DNA of 64,000 nucleotides from WHSW01 sp963828755 (GTDB taxonomy: Bacteria > Actinomycetota > Thermoleophilia > Solirubrobacterales > 70-9), in assembly GCA_963828755.1 (NCBI GenBank), contig CAWHFY010000010.1, positions 124,001 through 188,000 of the forward strand, written 5' to 3'. Below, piece by piece: positions 53,760 to 62,997 of the stretch. Position 1 is the first letter of the stretch, and each line of letters starts with the position of its first letter. The notes under the pieces are model-generated. The model was not told where the DNA came from and ran no database searches. It saw only the letters and a program-made list of their open reading frames with translations. Both the position numbers and the translations under genes were made by a program.

Positions 53760-54491
53760 ATGGCCCGCAGCTATGACCGCACCAACGCCGACCACCGCCC
53801 GGTCTCGATCGAGCCCGGCTTCGTGCGCACGGCGACCGGCTCGTGCCTGTATTCGCAGGGCGAGACGCGGGTGATCTGCACGGCCTCGGTCTCGACCTCG
53901 GTGCCGCGCTGGCTCGAGGGCAAGGGCCGCGGCTGGGTCACGGCCGAGTACGCGATGCTGCCCGCGTCGACCGGCGAGCGCAAGGAACGCGACTCGAAGA
54001 AGGGCCGGCCCGACGGTCGCTCGACGGAGATCCAGCGCCTGATCGGGCGCTCGCTGCGCGGCGTCGTCGACCTCACCGCGCTTCCCGACCGGTCCGTCTA
54101 CGTCGACTGCGACGTGCTGCAGGCCGACGGCGGCACCCGCTGCGCCTCGATCACCGGCGGCTACATCGCCCTGCGGCTCGCGACGCAGAGCCTGCTCGAG
54201 GCGGGCGAGCTCGAGCGCGACCCGCTGACCGGCTCGGTCGCGGCGATCTCCTGCGGCGTGGTCGGAGGCGAGCTCCTCTGCGACCTCGACTACTCGGAGG
54301 ACTCGACCGCCGAGGTCGACGCGAACGTGGTCATGACCGGCGACGGCGGCCTCGTCGAGGTCCAGGCGACCGCCGAGCGGACCCCCGTCTCGCGCGCCTC
54401 GCTCGACGAGCTGCTCGCGCTCGCCGAGTCGTCGATCGTGGCGCTGCGAGAGGCCCAGGCGGAGGCCTGCGGCGGCCCGCTACCCGGGTGA
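53760..54491 (+). CDS. rph: Ribonuclease PH
   Basis: Intact, 243 residues. It trims the 3' ends of tRNA precursors using phosphate. RSYDRTNADHRPVSIEPGF start, YSQGETRVICTASVS, GRGWVTAEYAMLPAST, GRSTEIQRLIGRSLRGVVDL and VDCDVLQADGGTRCASITGGY carry the phosphate and RNA-binding residues of the RNase PH fold. The C-terminal QATAERTPVSRASLDELLALA closes the fold. ATG 53760. Stop overlaps the rdgB GTG by 4 bases, a pairing shared with mycobacteria and many actinobacteria. Nothing suggests altered activity. Confidence 0.96.
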   Translation: MARSYDRTNADHRPVSIEPGFVRTATGSCLYSQGETRVICTASVSTSVPRWLEGKGRGWVTAEYAMLPASTGERKERDSKKGRPDGRSTEIQRLIGRSLRGVVDLTALPDRSVYVDCDVLQADGGTRCASITGGYIALRLATQSLLEAGELERDPLTGSVAAISCGVVGGELLCDLDYSEDSTAEVDANVVMTGDGGLVEVQATAERTPVSRASLDELLALAESSIVALREAQAEACGGPLPG

Positions 54492-55087
54492 CCACGAAGC
54501 CGCGGCTGGTTGTCGCGACCCGCAACGACCACAAGCTGCGTGAGCTCGCCGAGATCCTGACCGAGGTCGAGCTCGTGCCCCTCGCCGAGGAGGTCGTCCT
54601 GCCCCCGGAGACCGGCGTCACCTTCACCGACAACGCGCTGATCAAGGCGCGCGCCACTCACGCCGCCACGGGCGAGCCGACGATCGCCGACGACTCGGGG
54701 ATCTCGGTCACCGCGCTCGGCGGGCGCCCCGGGGTGCACTCGGCCCGCTTCGCCGGGCCGGAGGCGACCGACAAGCAGAACCTCGACCTGCTCGTCTCGC
54801 AGATCGCCCGCCACGAGGACCGCTCCGCCGCGTACGTCTGCGTGATCGCCCACATCGACGCGGACGGCACCGAGCGCCTCTTCGAGGGCCGGTGCGAGGG
54901 GACGCTGATCACCGAGCCGCGTGGGGCCGGGGGCTTCGGCTACGACCCGGCCTTCGTCCCGGTCGACACCGGCGCCGACGACGAGCGCACGATGGCCGAG
55001 CTCGACCCGGCCGAAAAGCACGCGATCAGCCACCGCGGCCGCGCCGCTCGGGCGCTCGCCGACGCGCTGTGGCCGACCGGCGGGTAG
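54488..55087 (+). CDS. rdgB: dITP/XTP pyrophosphatase (RdgB/HAM1)
   Basis: Intact, 199 residues. It removes non-canonical purine nucleotides from the pool. Motifs: VVATRNDHKLRELAEIL, the triphosphate loop; TFTDNALIKARATHAATGEPTIADDSGISV with the catalytic acidic residues; GVHSARFAG; FGYDPAFVPV and the AEKHAISHRGRA end motif. GTG 54488 overlaps rph. Five bases later starts the CDF transporter, which may be in the same transcript. Confidence 0.95.
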   Translation: MTTKPRLVVATRNDHKLRELAEILTEVELVPLAEEVVLPPETGVTFTDNALIKARATHAATGEPTIADDSGISVTALGGRPGVHSARFAGPEATDKQNLDLLVSQIARHEDRSAAYVCVIAHIDADGTERLFEGRCEGTLITEPRGAGGFGYDPAFVPVDTGADDERTMAELDPAEKHAISHRGRAARALADALWPTGG

Positions 55088-55092
55088 CACCG

Positions 55093-56010
55093 ATGTTGCA
55101 GACCAAGAGCGCCGCCGCCGGCCTCTCGATCGCCTCGAACGCGACCCTGATCGTGCTCAAGCTCGCCGCCGGGGCGATCACCGGCTCGATCGCGATCATC
55201 ACCGAGGCGATCCACTCGGCGATCGACCTGCTCGCCTCGGTCGTGGCCCTGTTCAGCGTCCGCGCCGCCGACGAGCCCGCCGACCGCGAGCATCCCTACG
55301 GCCACGAGAAGGTCGAGAACCTGGCCGCGGCGATCGAGGGGATGCTGATCCTGGTCGGCGCCGGGATCATCATCTTCGAGGCGACCCGGCGCCTGGTGAT
55401 CGGCTCCGAGGTCGAGGACCTCGGGGTCGGCATCGCGGTGATCGGCGTTTCGGCGGTCGCCAACATCTGCGTCTCGGCGTTCCTCTACCGGCGTTCGAAG
55501 GCGCTCCATTCGCCGGCGCTGGAGGGCGACGCCGCCCACCTGCGGACCGACGCGATGACCTCGGTCGGCGTCCTCGTCGGTCTGCTGCTGGTCGAGATCA
55601 CCGGCGAGCCGGCCTTCGACGCGATCGCCGCGCTCGCGGTCGCCGGGGCGATCGTCGTCGCCGGGGTGCGGATCCTGACCCGGTCGAGCCGCGCCCTGGT
55701 CGACGAGGCGCCGCCGGCCGCCGAGCTCGACGCGGTCGAGGACGCGATCGCCGCGGCCCGGGCGCGGGCGCCCGAGATCGTCGGCTACCACAAGCTCCGC
55801 GCGCGCGGCGCCGGCTCGCGCCGCTACATCGACCTCCATCTGCAGTTTCGCTCCGGCACGACGCTCGAGGATGCCCACGGGATCGCCCACGCCGTGCGCG
55901 AGGCGATCGAGAGCGAGATCCCGCGCTCGGAGGTGCTCATCCACACCGAGCCCGAGGAGTCGTTTCACCCGCCCGAGGAGCAGTCGCAGGGTCCCTACCG
56001 GGCGGGCTAG
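55093..56010 (+). CDS. Cation diffusion facilitator (CDF) transporter
   Basis: Intact, 305 residues with six predicted helices and a C-terminal cytoplasmic domain. Metal site residues are found in helix 2 (EAIHSAIDLLAS) and helix 5 (HLRTDAMTSVGVLVG), the HxxxD pairs of the family; HPYGHEKVENLAA lies between helices 2 and 3. The C-terminal part (EIVGYHKLRARGAGSRRYIDLHLQFRSG, HIHTEPE-like VLIHTEPEE) is the dimerisation domain with several His. It exports Zn, Co or other divalent metal by proton exchange. ATG 55093, 5 bases after rdgB. Confidence 0.9.
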   Translation: MLQTKSAAAGLSIASNATLIVLKLAAGAITGSIAIITEAIHSAIDLLASVVALFSVRAADEPADREHPYGHEKVENLAAAIEGMLILVGAGIIIFEATRRLVIGSEVEDLGVGIAVIGVSAVANICVSAFLYRRSKALHSPALEGDAAHLRTDAMTSVGVLVGLLLVEITGEPAFDAIAALAVAGAIVVAGVRILTRSSRALVDEAPPAAELDAVEDAIAAARARAPEIVGYHKLRARGAGSRRYIDLHLQFRSGTTLEDAHGIAHAVREAIESEIPRSEVLIHTEPEESFHPPEEQSQGPYRAG

Positions 56011-56017
56011 CGCCCGT

Positions 56018-56158
56018 TCAGAGCAGGTTGATCGCGGCCGCGAGGCCGACGGCGCAGACGACGATGCTGTAGCCGCTGTAGCCGCTGATCGCGAGCAGGA
56101 TCGCGGCGATCGCGCAGACGGCGACGACGGTCAACCACGATGCTCGTTGCAGGGACAC
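56018..56158 (-). CDS. Small two-helix membrane protein
   Basis: Forty-six residues starting at GTG 56158: SLQRASWLTVVAVCAIAAILLAISGYS, then a short loop and a second hydrophobic helix ending ALAAAINLL, with no other recognisable motif. The protein is convergent with the CDF transporter and divergent from the gene at 56178, only 19 bases away. Its hydrophobic composition and compact design favour a true membrane micropeptide over a shadow frame, but ribosome-site evidence is thin. Confidence 0.5.
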   Translation of the reverse strand: MSLQRASWLTVVAVCAIAAILLAISGYSGYSIVVCAVGLAAAINLL

Positions 56159-56177
56159 GGCCGGTATTGTCGCCCAA

Positions 56178-56786
56178 GTGCCGGACCCAGCCGCCACCGC
56201 CACGCCCAGCGCCGCAGACGCCGAGGTCGCCGTCGCCCGGCTCGAGTCGATGTCGGCCGACCTTCGGGGCTGCGTGATCCTCGATCCCGAGGGCGAGCCG
56301 CTCGCCGCCAGCGGGGAGCTCGAGCCTTGGGGTGAGGCCGCCCGCGGCATCCTCGCGGCCGCCGACGCGGCCGCCGGCGAGCCGGTCACCCAGGCCCACG
56401 TCGGCACCGAGGACGGCGAGGTGTTCGCGGTCCGCCTGGGCGGCTACGCGGCGGTCGCCGCCGCCGAGCGCTTCGCGCTCGCGGGTTTGATGCTGTTCGA
56501 CCTCCGCGCCGTGCTGCGCGATCTCGCCCGCGGCGCCGGGCCGGCGGAGGCCACGCGTCTGATGCCTCCGAAGCCGCACCGGGTGCTGCTCGACCGCGTC
56601 ACCGGCTACGCCGACGAGGCCTCCGCCTATCTGCGTCGCCGCCGGCTCACCCGCCGGCCGTTCGCGCGCGTCTACGCGCCCGGCGGCCGGACGATCGCGC
56701 TGGAGCCCGAGACCGAGCAGGGCCGCGAGCTCTTCCTGGCCGCGTCGCGGGTGCTCGACGCTGCCCGCGACGAGGAGCGCGTCTGA
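56178..56786 (+). CDS. Roadblock/LC7-like small protein
   Basis: Intact, 202 residues. LESMSADLRGCVILDPEGEPLAASG, then AARGILAAADAAAGEPVTQAHV and GEVFAVRLGGYAAVAAAERFALAGLMLFDLRAVLRDL fit the beta-alpha-alpha-beta pattern of Roadblock/LC7 domains, which regulate small GTPases or pili in bacteria. The C-terminal part is Arg-rich and unknown. GTG 56178 is the likely start. No GTPase gene is adjacent, so the link is a suggestion only. It overlaps the next gene by 4 bases (CTGA). Confidence 0.6.
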   Translation: MPDPAATATPSAADAEVAVARLESMSADLRGCVILDPEGEPLAASGELEPWGEAARGILAAADAAAGEPVTQAHVGTEDGEVFAVRLGGYAAVAAAERFALAGLMLFDLRAVLRDLARGAGPAEATRLMPPKPHRVLLDRVTGYADEASAYLRRRRLTRRPFARVYAPGGRTIALEPETEQGRELFLAASRVLDAARDEERV

Positions 56787-57778
56787 ACGTCGCGCTGGCC
56801 CGCCGCGCATCCTTCAGCCTCGCGGTCCTCGGGCTGCTCGCCGTCGCCGGGTTCGCGCTCGCGGCGCCATCGGCCGAGCGCTCGGTCAAGCCCGGCTCGC
56901 TCGGCTCCAAGTGCGGCGTGTTCCCGCGCCCTGGGCCTGAGGTAGGCGCCGACGCCGCCTCGCTCGACGACCAGCGCGCCTGGAACCAGGACGTCTCCAA
57001 CTCGCCGCTCGCGCCGAACTCCGACGCGATCATCAACAACCTCGGCGGCGACCTGCACCCGGACTTCGGCTCGCCGCGCGAGTACGGGATCCCGTACCGC
57101 GTGGTCGGCAAGCGCGCCAAGCGGGTCAAGGTCAAGTTCACGGCCTACGGCGACGAGTCCGACCGCGGCGCCTATCGAGTGCCGCTCAGCGCCCCGGTCG
57201 AGGGCGGCGCCCGCGCCGACGGCGACCGCCACGTGATCGCCTACGACAAGGCCCGCTGCAAGCTCTACGAGCTCTACCGGGCGTTCCCGGGCAAGCGCCG
57301 CTGGAGCGCCGACTCGGGGGTGATCTGGGACTTGCGAAGCGCCGGCCTGCGACCCGACGGCTGGACCTCGGCCGACGCCGCCGGGCTGCCGATCTTCCCG
57401 GGCCTCGTCCGCCACGACGAGGTCGCCGCCGGGCGCGTCGATCACGCGATCAGGGTCACCTTCGACACCACCCGCGACGGCTGGCTGCACCCGGCCAGCC
57501 ACTGCGCCGGCTCGACCCAGAGCGCCGTCGCGCCGCCGATGGGGATGCGCCTGCGGCTCAAGTCCGGTTACGACATCTCCTCGATTGGCGGCCAGGCGAA
57601 GCCGATCGCCGAGGCGCTCAAGCGCTACGGGATGATCGTCGCCGACAACGGCTCGAACTGGTACTTCCAGGGCAGCTCGGATCCGCGCTGGGACGACGAC
57701 AGCCTCAGCCAGCTCAAGTCGATCCCGGGTTCGGCGTTCGAGGTCGTCCGCTCGCAGGCGGACTACCACTCCTGCTGA
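56783..57778 (+). CDS. Secreted protein of unknown function
   Basis: About 331 residues with a signal peptide (RRASFSLAVLGLLAVAGFALA) followed by ERSVKPGSLGSKCGVFPRPG. The mature part contains DAIINNLGGDLHPDFGSPREYGIPYRVVG, KARCKLYELYRAFPGKRRWSADSG, VRHDEVAAGRVDHAIRVTF and MRLRLKSGYDISSIGGQAKPIAEALKRYG, a pattern seen in secreted proteins without known activity; the GIPYRVVG and HAIRVTF segments suggest a carbohydrate-associated fold. No ATG, GTG or TTG precedes the signal peptide; a CTG at 56783 overlapping the previous stop as CTGA is the best start. Alternatively, a frame error hides the true start. Confidence 0.6.
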   Translation: MNVALARRASFSLAVLGLLAVAGFALAAPSAERSVKPGSLGSKCGVFPRPGPEVGADAASLDDQRAWNQDVSNSPLAPNSDAIINNLGGDLHPDFGSPREYGIPYRVVGKRAKRVKVKFTAYGDESDRGAYRVPLSAPVEGGARADGDRHVIAYDKARCKLYELYRAFPGKRRWSADSGVIWDLRSAGLRPDGWTSADAAGLPIFPGLVRHDEVAAGRVDHAIRVTFDTTRDGWLHPASHCAGSTQSAVAPPMGMRLRLKSGYDISSIGGQAKPIAEALKRYGMIVADNGSNWYFQGSSDPRWDDDSLSQLKSIPGSAFEVVRSQADYHSC

Positions 57779-57800
57779 GGGCCGGCCGTCGGCCGCTCAG
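57775..57800. terminator. Bidirectional hairpin between convergent genes
   Basis: CTGAG (57775-57779) pairs with CTCAG (57796-57800), with GGCCG-rich inner pairs. It spans both stop codons of the convergent genes and could serve as a compact terminator for each. Confidence 0.45.
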
Positions 57801-59298
57801 GCCCCGTCGCGCAGCGCGATGATCCCGCCGATCACGCCGAGGTAGGCGGTCCCGTCGGGGCCGAGCGCGAGCCCGGCGTAGTTGTTGTTGAACGTCAGGC
57901 CCGAGCCCGCGTACTTGCTCCACGCGGTCTGGCCGTTGGAGAACTTGAGCGCGGTCCAGTAGTAGCCCTGCGCGGCCGGGTCCTCGGGGCGCGTGTAGGC
58001 GTAGACCAGGCCGTTCTTGGTCGATAGCTTCGGGACGACCGTCGGCGCTCGGACCTCGGTGTTGGTCCACTTGAGCTTGCAGTCGGTGAGCTTCTTGTTG
58101 ACGTCGACGCGCGCGAACCCAGGCTCGGTGACCGCGCCGGAGTTGGGCCCGAACGGATCCTGGTAGCCGTAGTTGTTCTCGACCAGCAGCGAGCGCCCGG
58201 CCGTGATCAGCGAGTTCTCGGTCGCGCTGGCGCCCTTCGAGAAGACGGGCTGCTTGCAGACGATCCGCTTCTCGCCCTTGTCGAGGTTCTTCTTGTTGCG
58301 GTAGACGACGACGTTCATCGGATCGGCGTTGTCGGTGATCGCGACCAGGCCGTTCTCCATGATCGTCGGGGTCGTGCCGGAGCCGGCGTTGACCTGGCTC
58401 GGCTTCACGATCCCGGAGTTCGGATAGCCCTTCTGCCAGACGATCCGCGGGATGCCCTTCTTCGTCGCCTTGAACCGGTACATGCGGTGGTCGGAGACGA
58501 TGTAGACGCCGTCCTCGCCGACCGCGAACGAGTTCTCGATCTCCTCGTTCATGGTCTTGACCTTGATCACGCCGGTCTTCGTGTTGAGCGTGCCGATCTT
58601 GCCGTCGATCTTGGAGACGAACCAGATCAGGCCGTTGAAGTCGGGCAGCGCGGAGGTGATCCGCTGGGTCGCCGGGTCGAGGACCCCGGTCAGGTCGTAG
58701 TCGTTCTCGAGCGTCAGCGTCTTGCCGTCGGCGCCCTCGTTGAGGACGAAGATGTGGTCGGTCTTGGTCGGGACCCACATCCGGTTCTCGTTGTCGAGGA
58801 AGTAGTAGCCGCCCCCGGTGAAGTTCTGGTACTCCTTGGTCCCGGGCGGGTTCGGGGCCGTCGGCAGGGTGAACTCGGAGATCACCTCGAGCGTGTTCGG
58901 GTCGAACATCCGGGCCACGGGAGGGGAGACCGAGGACGGGCAGACGCTCAGCAGTCGGCCCTGGGTGTCGAACGAGATCGAGCCGCACAGCGAGGGCGGC
59001 GTCGCTCCCGAGGTCGCCTGCAGGTTGTCTGCCGAGCGGGCCCGAGCGCTGGTAGGCGTCGGTCATCCAGGTGTCGTTGTGGATGTTCGAGTTCGGGTTC
59101 GTCGGCCATGAACGGGTTCTGTGGCGCCTTGGTCGGGTCCTTGACCTTCTTCGCGGTCGCGGCCGCGCCGCTGAAGTTGGGCAGCGACGGGGTCCCCGCG
59201 TCGGCGATGGGCAGCGCGCTGGCGGTGGCGCTCAGCGCCAGGGTGACGGCGGCGGTCGCCACGGCGACGACGGATGCGCGAACTCGGACGCCAGCCAC
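57797..59298 (-). CDS. Secreted beta-propeller-like protein (frameshifted near N-terminus)
   Basis: About 500 residues. GTG 59298 is preceded by AAAGGG and starts a signal peptide ending in TASALP. The mature protein has repeated strand-turn motifs (FNGLIWFVSKIDGKIGTLNTKTG, GEDGVYIVSDHRMYRFKATKKG, NAGSGTTPTIMENGLVAITDNAD, LGPDGTAYLGVIGGIIAL), about six blades, like quinoprotein or PQQ-type propellers but without their Trp-docking signature. Breaks near 59090 and 59030 separate signal, a WMTDAYQRSG motif and the first blade. Function unknown; maybe a carbohydrate or signal-binding protein. It is divergent from the sigma factor gene and the gap holds an inverted repeat. Confidence 0.62.
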
Positions 59299-59693
59299 GT
59301 TTCGAACCCTTTCTGTCGTTGGCTCTGGCTGAAACATATGCGCAGCGCCGAAGTTCCGACGGGTCGAGCGGTCGCGATCCGAGGCCCCCGCGGGTCGACG
59401 GGTTGAAAACGCTAGACAGCTCAACGGTTTCAACCCGTCGGCGGCTGACGATCGCGTCGGTGAAGAACTTCACGCAATTTGCGGACTTGCTTGCGCGGAT
59501 TGGTGCGAACTAAGGCTCAGATTCAAGCGCCGCGCCGACTGGCGATCTTAGGATCGGGACGAGGGGGATAGTCCGATCGGGGAGAGCGGTTGAGTTCGGG
59601 AGCAAGGGTGGTCGCGTGTACGGTCGCGGGCGGGTTCGCGCTGCCTGGGGGGCGCGCGGCAGCGCGACGGGGTTGTCGACGACGGGAAGCTCG
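59299..59693. promoter_or_regulatory. 395-base divergent regulatory region with perfect inverted repeat
   Basis: CGACGGGTTGAAA (59396-59408) is repeated in inverted form as TTTCAACCCGTCG (59428-59440) with a 19-base spacer: a 13-base perfect match, long for chance. It may be a regulator-binding site controlling both the secreted propeller and the sigma factor, or a terminator stem. A TTGCTT-18-TAAGGC pair follows near 59489-59518 on the plus strand, a weak promoter. The region is more AT-rich than its flanks. Confidence 0.55.
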
Positions 59694-61112
59694 ATGAAGC
59701 CCGCCGCCACAGCCAGAGCCGCGGTCGTCGCGCCGGTGTCCGCGACCGACGCGGATCAGTGGCGAGAGCGCTCCGGGCGATTGTTCGCCGAGTTCGAGCG
59801 CCCGGCGAAGGGCATGGTCCGGCGCGCCTTCCGCGGCGCCTTCTCCGACGACGAGCTCGACGACATCTACTCGAACGCGTGGGTCGGCACCCTGCGCGCG
59901 CTCGCGACTCGTCAGTCGCAGCTTGGCGACGACGAGATTCGCTCGTACGTCCTCACCGCGGTCGCGAACCAGGCCGGCAAAGAGCTGCGCCGGCGCAAGC
60001 GAAAGCCGACCGCGCCGCTGGAGCTCGTCGGGTCGGTCGCAGCGTGTAGCGATTCGCCGGAGGACCGCGCGACCAGCGCCGAGGAGTCACGGGTGACTCG
60101 CGACCTGCTCGCGTCGATGCCGGCCCGCCGCCGCGCCGTGATCCTCCTGCGCTACGGCTGGGGGCTCGAGCCGAGGCAGGTATGCGCGCTGATCAAGGGG
60201 CTGTCGCCGCGCGCCTACCGCAAGGAGATCACCCGCGGCGTCGACGAGCTGACCGAGAAGCTGCGCGCGGTCGAGGCCGGCCGCTGGTGCGCCGATCGCG
60301 AGCCGCTGCTGAAGGCGTTGGTCGCCGGGGTGGCGGGCGAGGACGAGGAGCGCCAGGCGCGGGCGCACCTCGCGCACTGCCGCCAGTGCTCGCAGTTCGT
60401 CGCGCGGCTCAGCGGGCATCTGCACGACCTCGGCAGCAGCGCCGCCGCGGCGGGGACGATCGACGGGCTCGACGGCCACCTCGCGATCGCCGATCGGCTG
60501 GGTGACCTCGGCGAGCGGGCCGGATCGCTCGTCGGCCGCGGCTCGACGGCGGCGAGCGACGGCGCCGCGCAGATCGCCGGGTCGGGAGGAGCGCGCGGCG
60601 CCGGCGCTGCGGGCGCCGGGTTGGCGGCAAAGGTCGCGAGCCTCGGCGCGGCCGGCAAGGTCGCGCTCGCCTGCGTCGGCGGCGGGGTCGCCGCGACCGC
60701 GTGCGTCGCCGCCGGCGTCGGCCCGCTCGGGCTCGGCATCGGCGGCGACCCCGATCCGAAGGCCCCGCCGGCGAAGTCCTCGCAACCGCGGGCGGAGCGC
60801 TCCGCCCCCGCCGTGGTCGAGACGGAGACGATGCCCTCCCAGGTTGGCAACGAGTTCGTTCCGCCGCCACCCCCGCCGTCCGGGTCCGACGAGGCGACGT
60901 CAGAGCCGGCCCCGACCGATCAGCAGCCGGCCGAGCCAGAGGCCGCTGCGCCTGGGGTCGCCGCGACCGCCACGCCGCAGGAACAGGAGTTCGGCGTCGC
61001 GGCCGCAGCGGTGCCGGCGTCGCCACCAAGCTCGTCACCCGGGGCGAGCGCCCCGGCGCCGTCGACCGGGTCGCCCGAGGCCGCGGCGGTGCGCCAGGAG
61101 TTCGGACCGTGA
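59694..61112 (+). CDS. ECF sigma factor fused to zinc-finger anti-sigma-like domain and membrane anchor
   Basis: Intact, 472 residues. Region 2 (FERPAKGMVRRAFRGAFSDDELDDIYSNAWVGTL, about 35-80) and region 4 (SMPARRRAVILLRYGWGLEPRQVCALIKGLSP) of an ECF-type sigma factor are followed by HLAHCRQCSQFV, the H-x3-C-x2-C zinc motif of ZAS anti-sigma factors (about residues 224-235). Then come an Ala-rich linker, one membrane helix (VALACVGGGVAATACVAAGVG, about 325-345) and a Pro/Glu-rich outer tail. Thus sigma, anti-sigma and sensor seem to be one polypeptide. ATG 59694 has a GGGAAG ribosome site. Stop overlaps the next GTG (GTGA), so the secreted protein downstream is translated with it. Confidence 0.82.
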   Translation: MKPAATARAAVVAPVSATDADQWRERSGRLFAEFERPAKGMVRRAFRGAFSDDELDDIYSNAWVGTLRALATRQSQLGDDEIRSYVLTAVANQAGKELRRRKRKPTAPLELVGSVAACSDSPEDRATSAEESRVTRDLLASMPARRRAVILLRYGWGLEPRQVCALIKGLSPRAYRKEITRGVDELTEKLRAVEAGRWCADREPLLKALVAGVAGEDEERQARAHLAHCRQCSQFVARLSGHLHDLGSSAAAAGTIDGLDGHLAIADRLGDLGERAGSLVGRGSTAASDGAAQIAGSGGARGAGAAGAGLAAKVASLGAAGKVALACVGGGVAATACVAAGVGPLGLGIGGDPDPKAPPAKSSQPRAERSAPAVVETETMPSQVGNEFVPPPPPPSGSDEATSEPAPTDQQPAEPEAAAPGVAATATPQEQEFGVAAAAVPASPPSSSPGASAPAPSTGSPEAAAVRQEFGP

Positions 61113-62948
61113 GAGTCGCGATCGCCGTCGGCTTAGTCGCCGTCGTCGGCGCGCTTGTGGTTGCGCCACCGGCCGAGGCGACCGGCGGGGTCTACAACGT
61201 CGTCAAGTGCCATCCGTGGCACATCGAGGCGGACGAGTTCGAGAGCGCCGGCGGACATCCGAGCTACGCGTTCGAGAACGACTGCCACGGCGCGTCGCCT
61301 GACCCGAAGATCGGTCTGTTCAACACCGGTGCGGCGGGCAACAACGCCTATCGCCAGCTCATGCTGAGCGCTCCTGCCGGCACCCACATCGAGACGGCGT
61401 GCCTCGACTACAAGCTGCGCCGCGACGGCCACCACCGCGCGGAGATCCTGGCATTCCCGGGCTTCGCCGTCCTGGCGAGCGGCGGCGATGGACCGGACGG
61501 CTGGGTGGGCCGCTGCTTCGACATCAGCAGCTCACAGCTGATCGTGCGTCTCGCCTGCAACGAGCCCGGCGGCTGCCCGTCGGGCCCGAACGCGCACGCT
61601 TGGGTGCGGAACCTGACCATCGCCCTCGCCGACGACCACGACCCGTCGATCACCGCCTTCGGCGGCGATCTGCTCTCGCCGGGCTGGATCCGAGGCACGA
61701 AGACCCTGATCGCCGACGCCGCGGACCTCGGCTCGGGCGTCTACCAGCTGGTGGGGTATGTGAACGGGGTGGAGGTTGGGAGGGGATGAGCCGATTGCGC
61801 CGTCGGATCCACTGGGATGGAATTTCTCGCCGACAGTCACGCCGTGCCTGGAGCAGGACTTTGACGATCTCGATGCTCAGATCGACACAGCCACGTCGCC
61901 GTTCCAGAATGGCGCGAACCGCGTCCGGATTTACGTCGCTGACTACGGGGCGAATACTGGCGATTGGAGCGCACGGTCTCGTCGACAACGCGCAGCCCTG
62001 AGCTGCGTTCACTGGCGCGATCGGCTCCGACGATCCTGAGGTGATTCGGGCGCAGGTCGTCGACTCGGCATTCGGGCGTCGACGAGGCATCGATCTCCTA
62101 TCGCGCGGTCGGGGCACGAGGAATGGCAACCGCTCGCAACTCGAGTTGTTGGCGGAGAAGCACGGGCCCGAGTCGATTCGTCAGCGGTTCCGCCAGGCGA
62201 GTACGAGTTCAGCCTTCACGTCACCGATGTTGCCGGGAACTCATTCGAGACCACCCTCAGCGAGGACGGGACGCCAATGCGACTCAACTTCCCACTGCGG
62301 GCAGCCGCCAAGTTGCGGGCCGGGCTTGGGGAAGGTCGCTCGACCGGACAGACGGTGCCCTATGGCGTTTCCTCATCCGTCCACGGACGACTGACTGACT
62401 CGGCAGGCGACCCGCTTGCCGGCCAGCAAGTCGTGGTCATCGACCACTTCAGTAACGGGGCTCTCTTTCCCCGAGCCGAGCGCCCGGTGGTAACCGATGA
62501 ACAGGGTCGCTTCACGGCCCCCGAGCCGGCCGGTCCAACTCGGTCGGTCGAAGTCGAGTTCCCGGGCAACGCGAAGTACCTGCCCGCGACCGAGGGCGTC
62601 GGCAGGTTTGCGGTGAAGGGCGCGGCGAGCTTCAGGACCTCGTCCGACGTCGTCAAGGAGGGCACGTCGATCGTCTTCAGCGGCAGGGTGAAGCATCGCG
62701 GAGCCCGCATCCCGGTCGGCGGCAAGCTCGTCGAGGTCCAGTATCGACTGAAGACCGGTAGGCAGCGAACGCTCAAGGAGCCTTTCCGCACGGCGCCGGA
62801 CGGCTCCTATCGACTCTCATATCGCTTCTCGAAGGCACTCACCGCCGATGCGCTCTTCCACTTCCGAGTCAAGGTCCGCGGCGAGGGCAACTGGCCGTTC
62901 AAGGGCTCGACGTCGAAGTGGCGCAAAGTGATCGTTCGTGCCCACTGA
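61109..62948 (+). CDS. Secreted multi-domain (Ig-like) protein (frameshifted)
   Basis: About 610 residues reconstructed. GTG 61109 overlaps the sigma stop and begins a signal peptide ending PPAEATGG. The first domain (VYNVVKCHPWHIEADEFES, TGAAGNNAYRQLMLSAPAGTHIE, VGRCFDIS) is a lectin-like sandwich with paired Cys. After breaks near 61790, 61970 and in 62000-62190, PPGEYEFSLHVTDVAGNS and a long C-terminal part follow. SSVHGRLTDSAGDPLAGQQVVV and SFRTSSDVVKEGTSIVFSGRV are two carboxypeptidase-regulatory/Ig-like repeats. I know this architecture from other actinobacterial hypothetical surface proteins. As partner of a membrane-tethered sigma factor it may be the ligand or target. Confidence 0.65.
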
Positions 62949-62997
62949 CTTGCCCGAAACCCGGGCTGCATGCGACTGTTAGAGCGATGGGAGGGAG

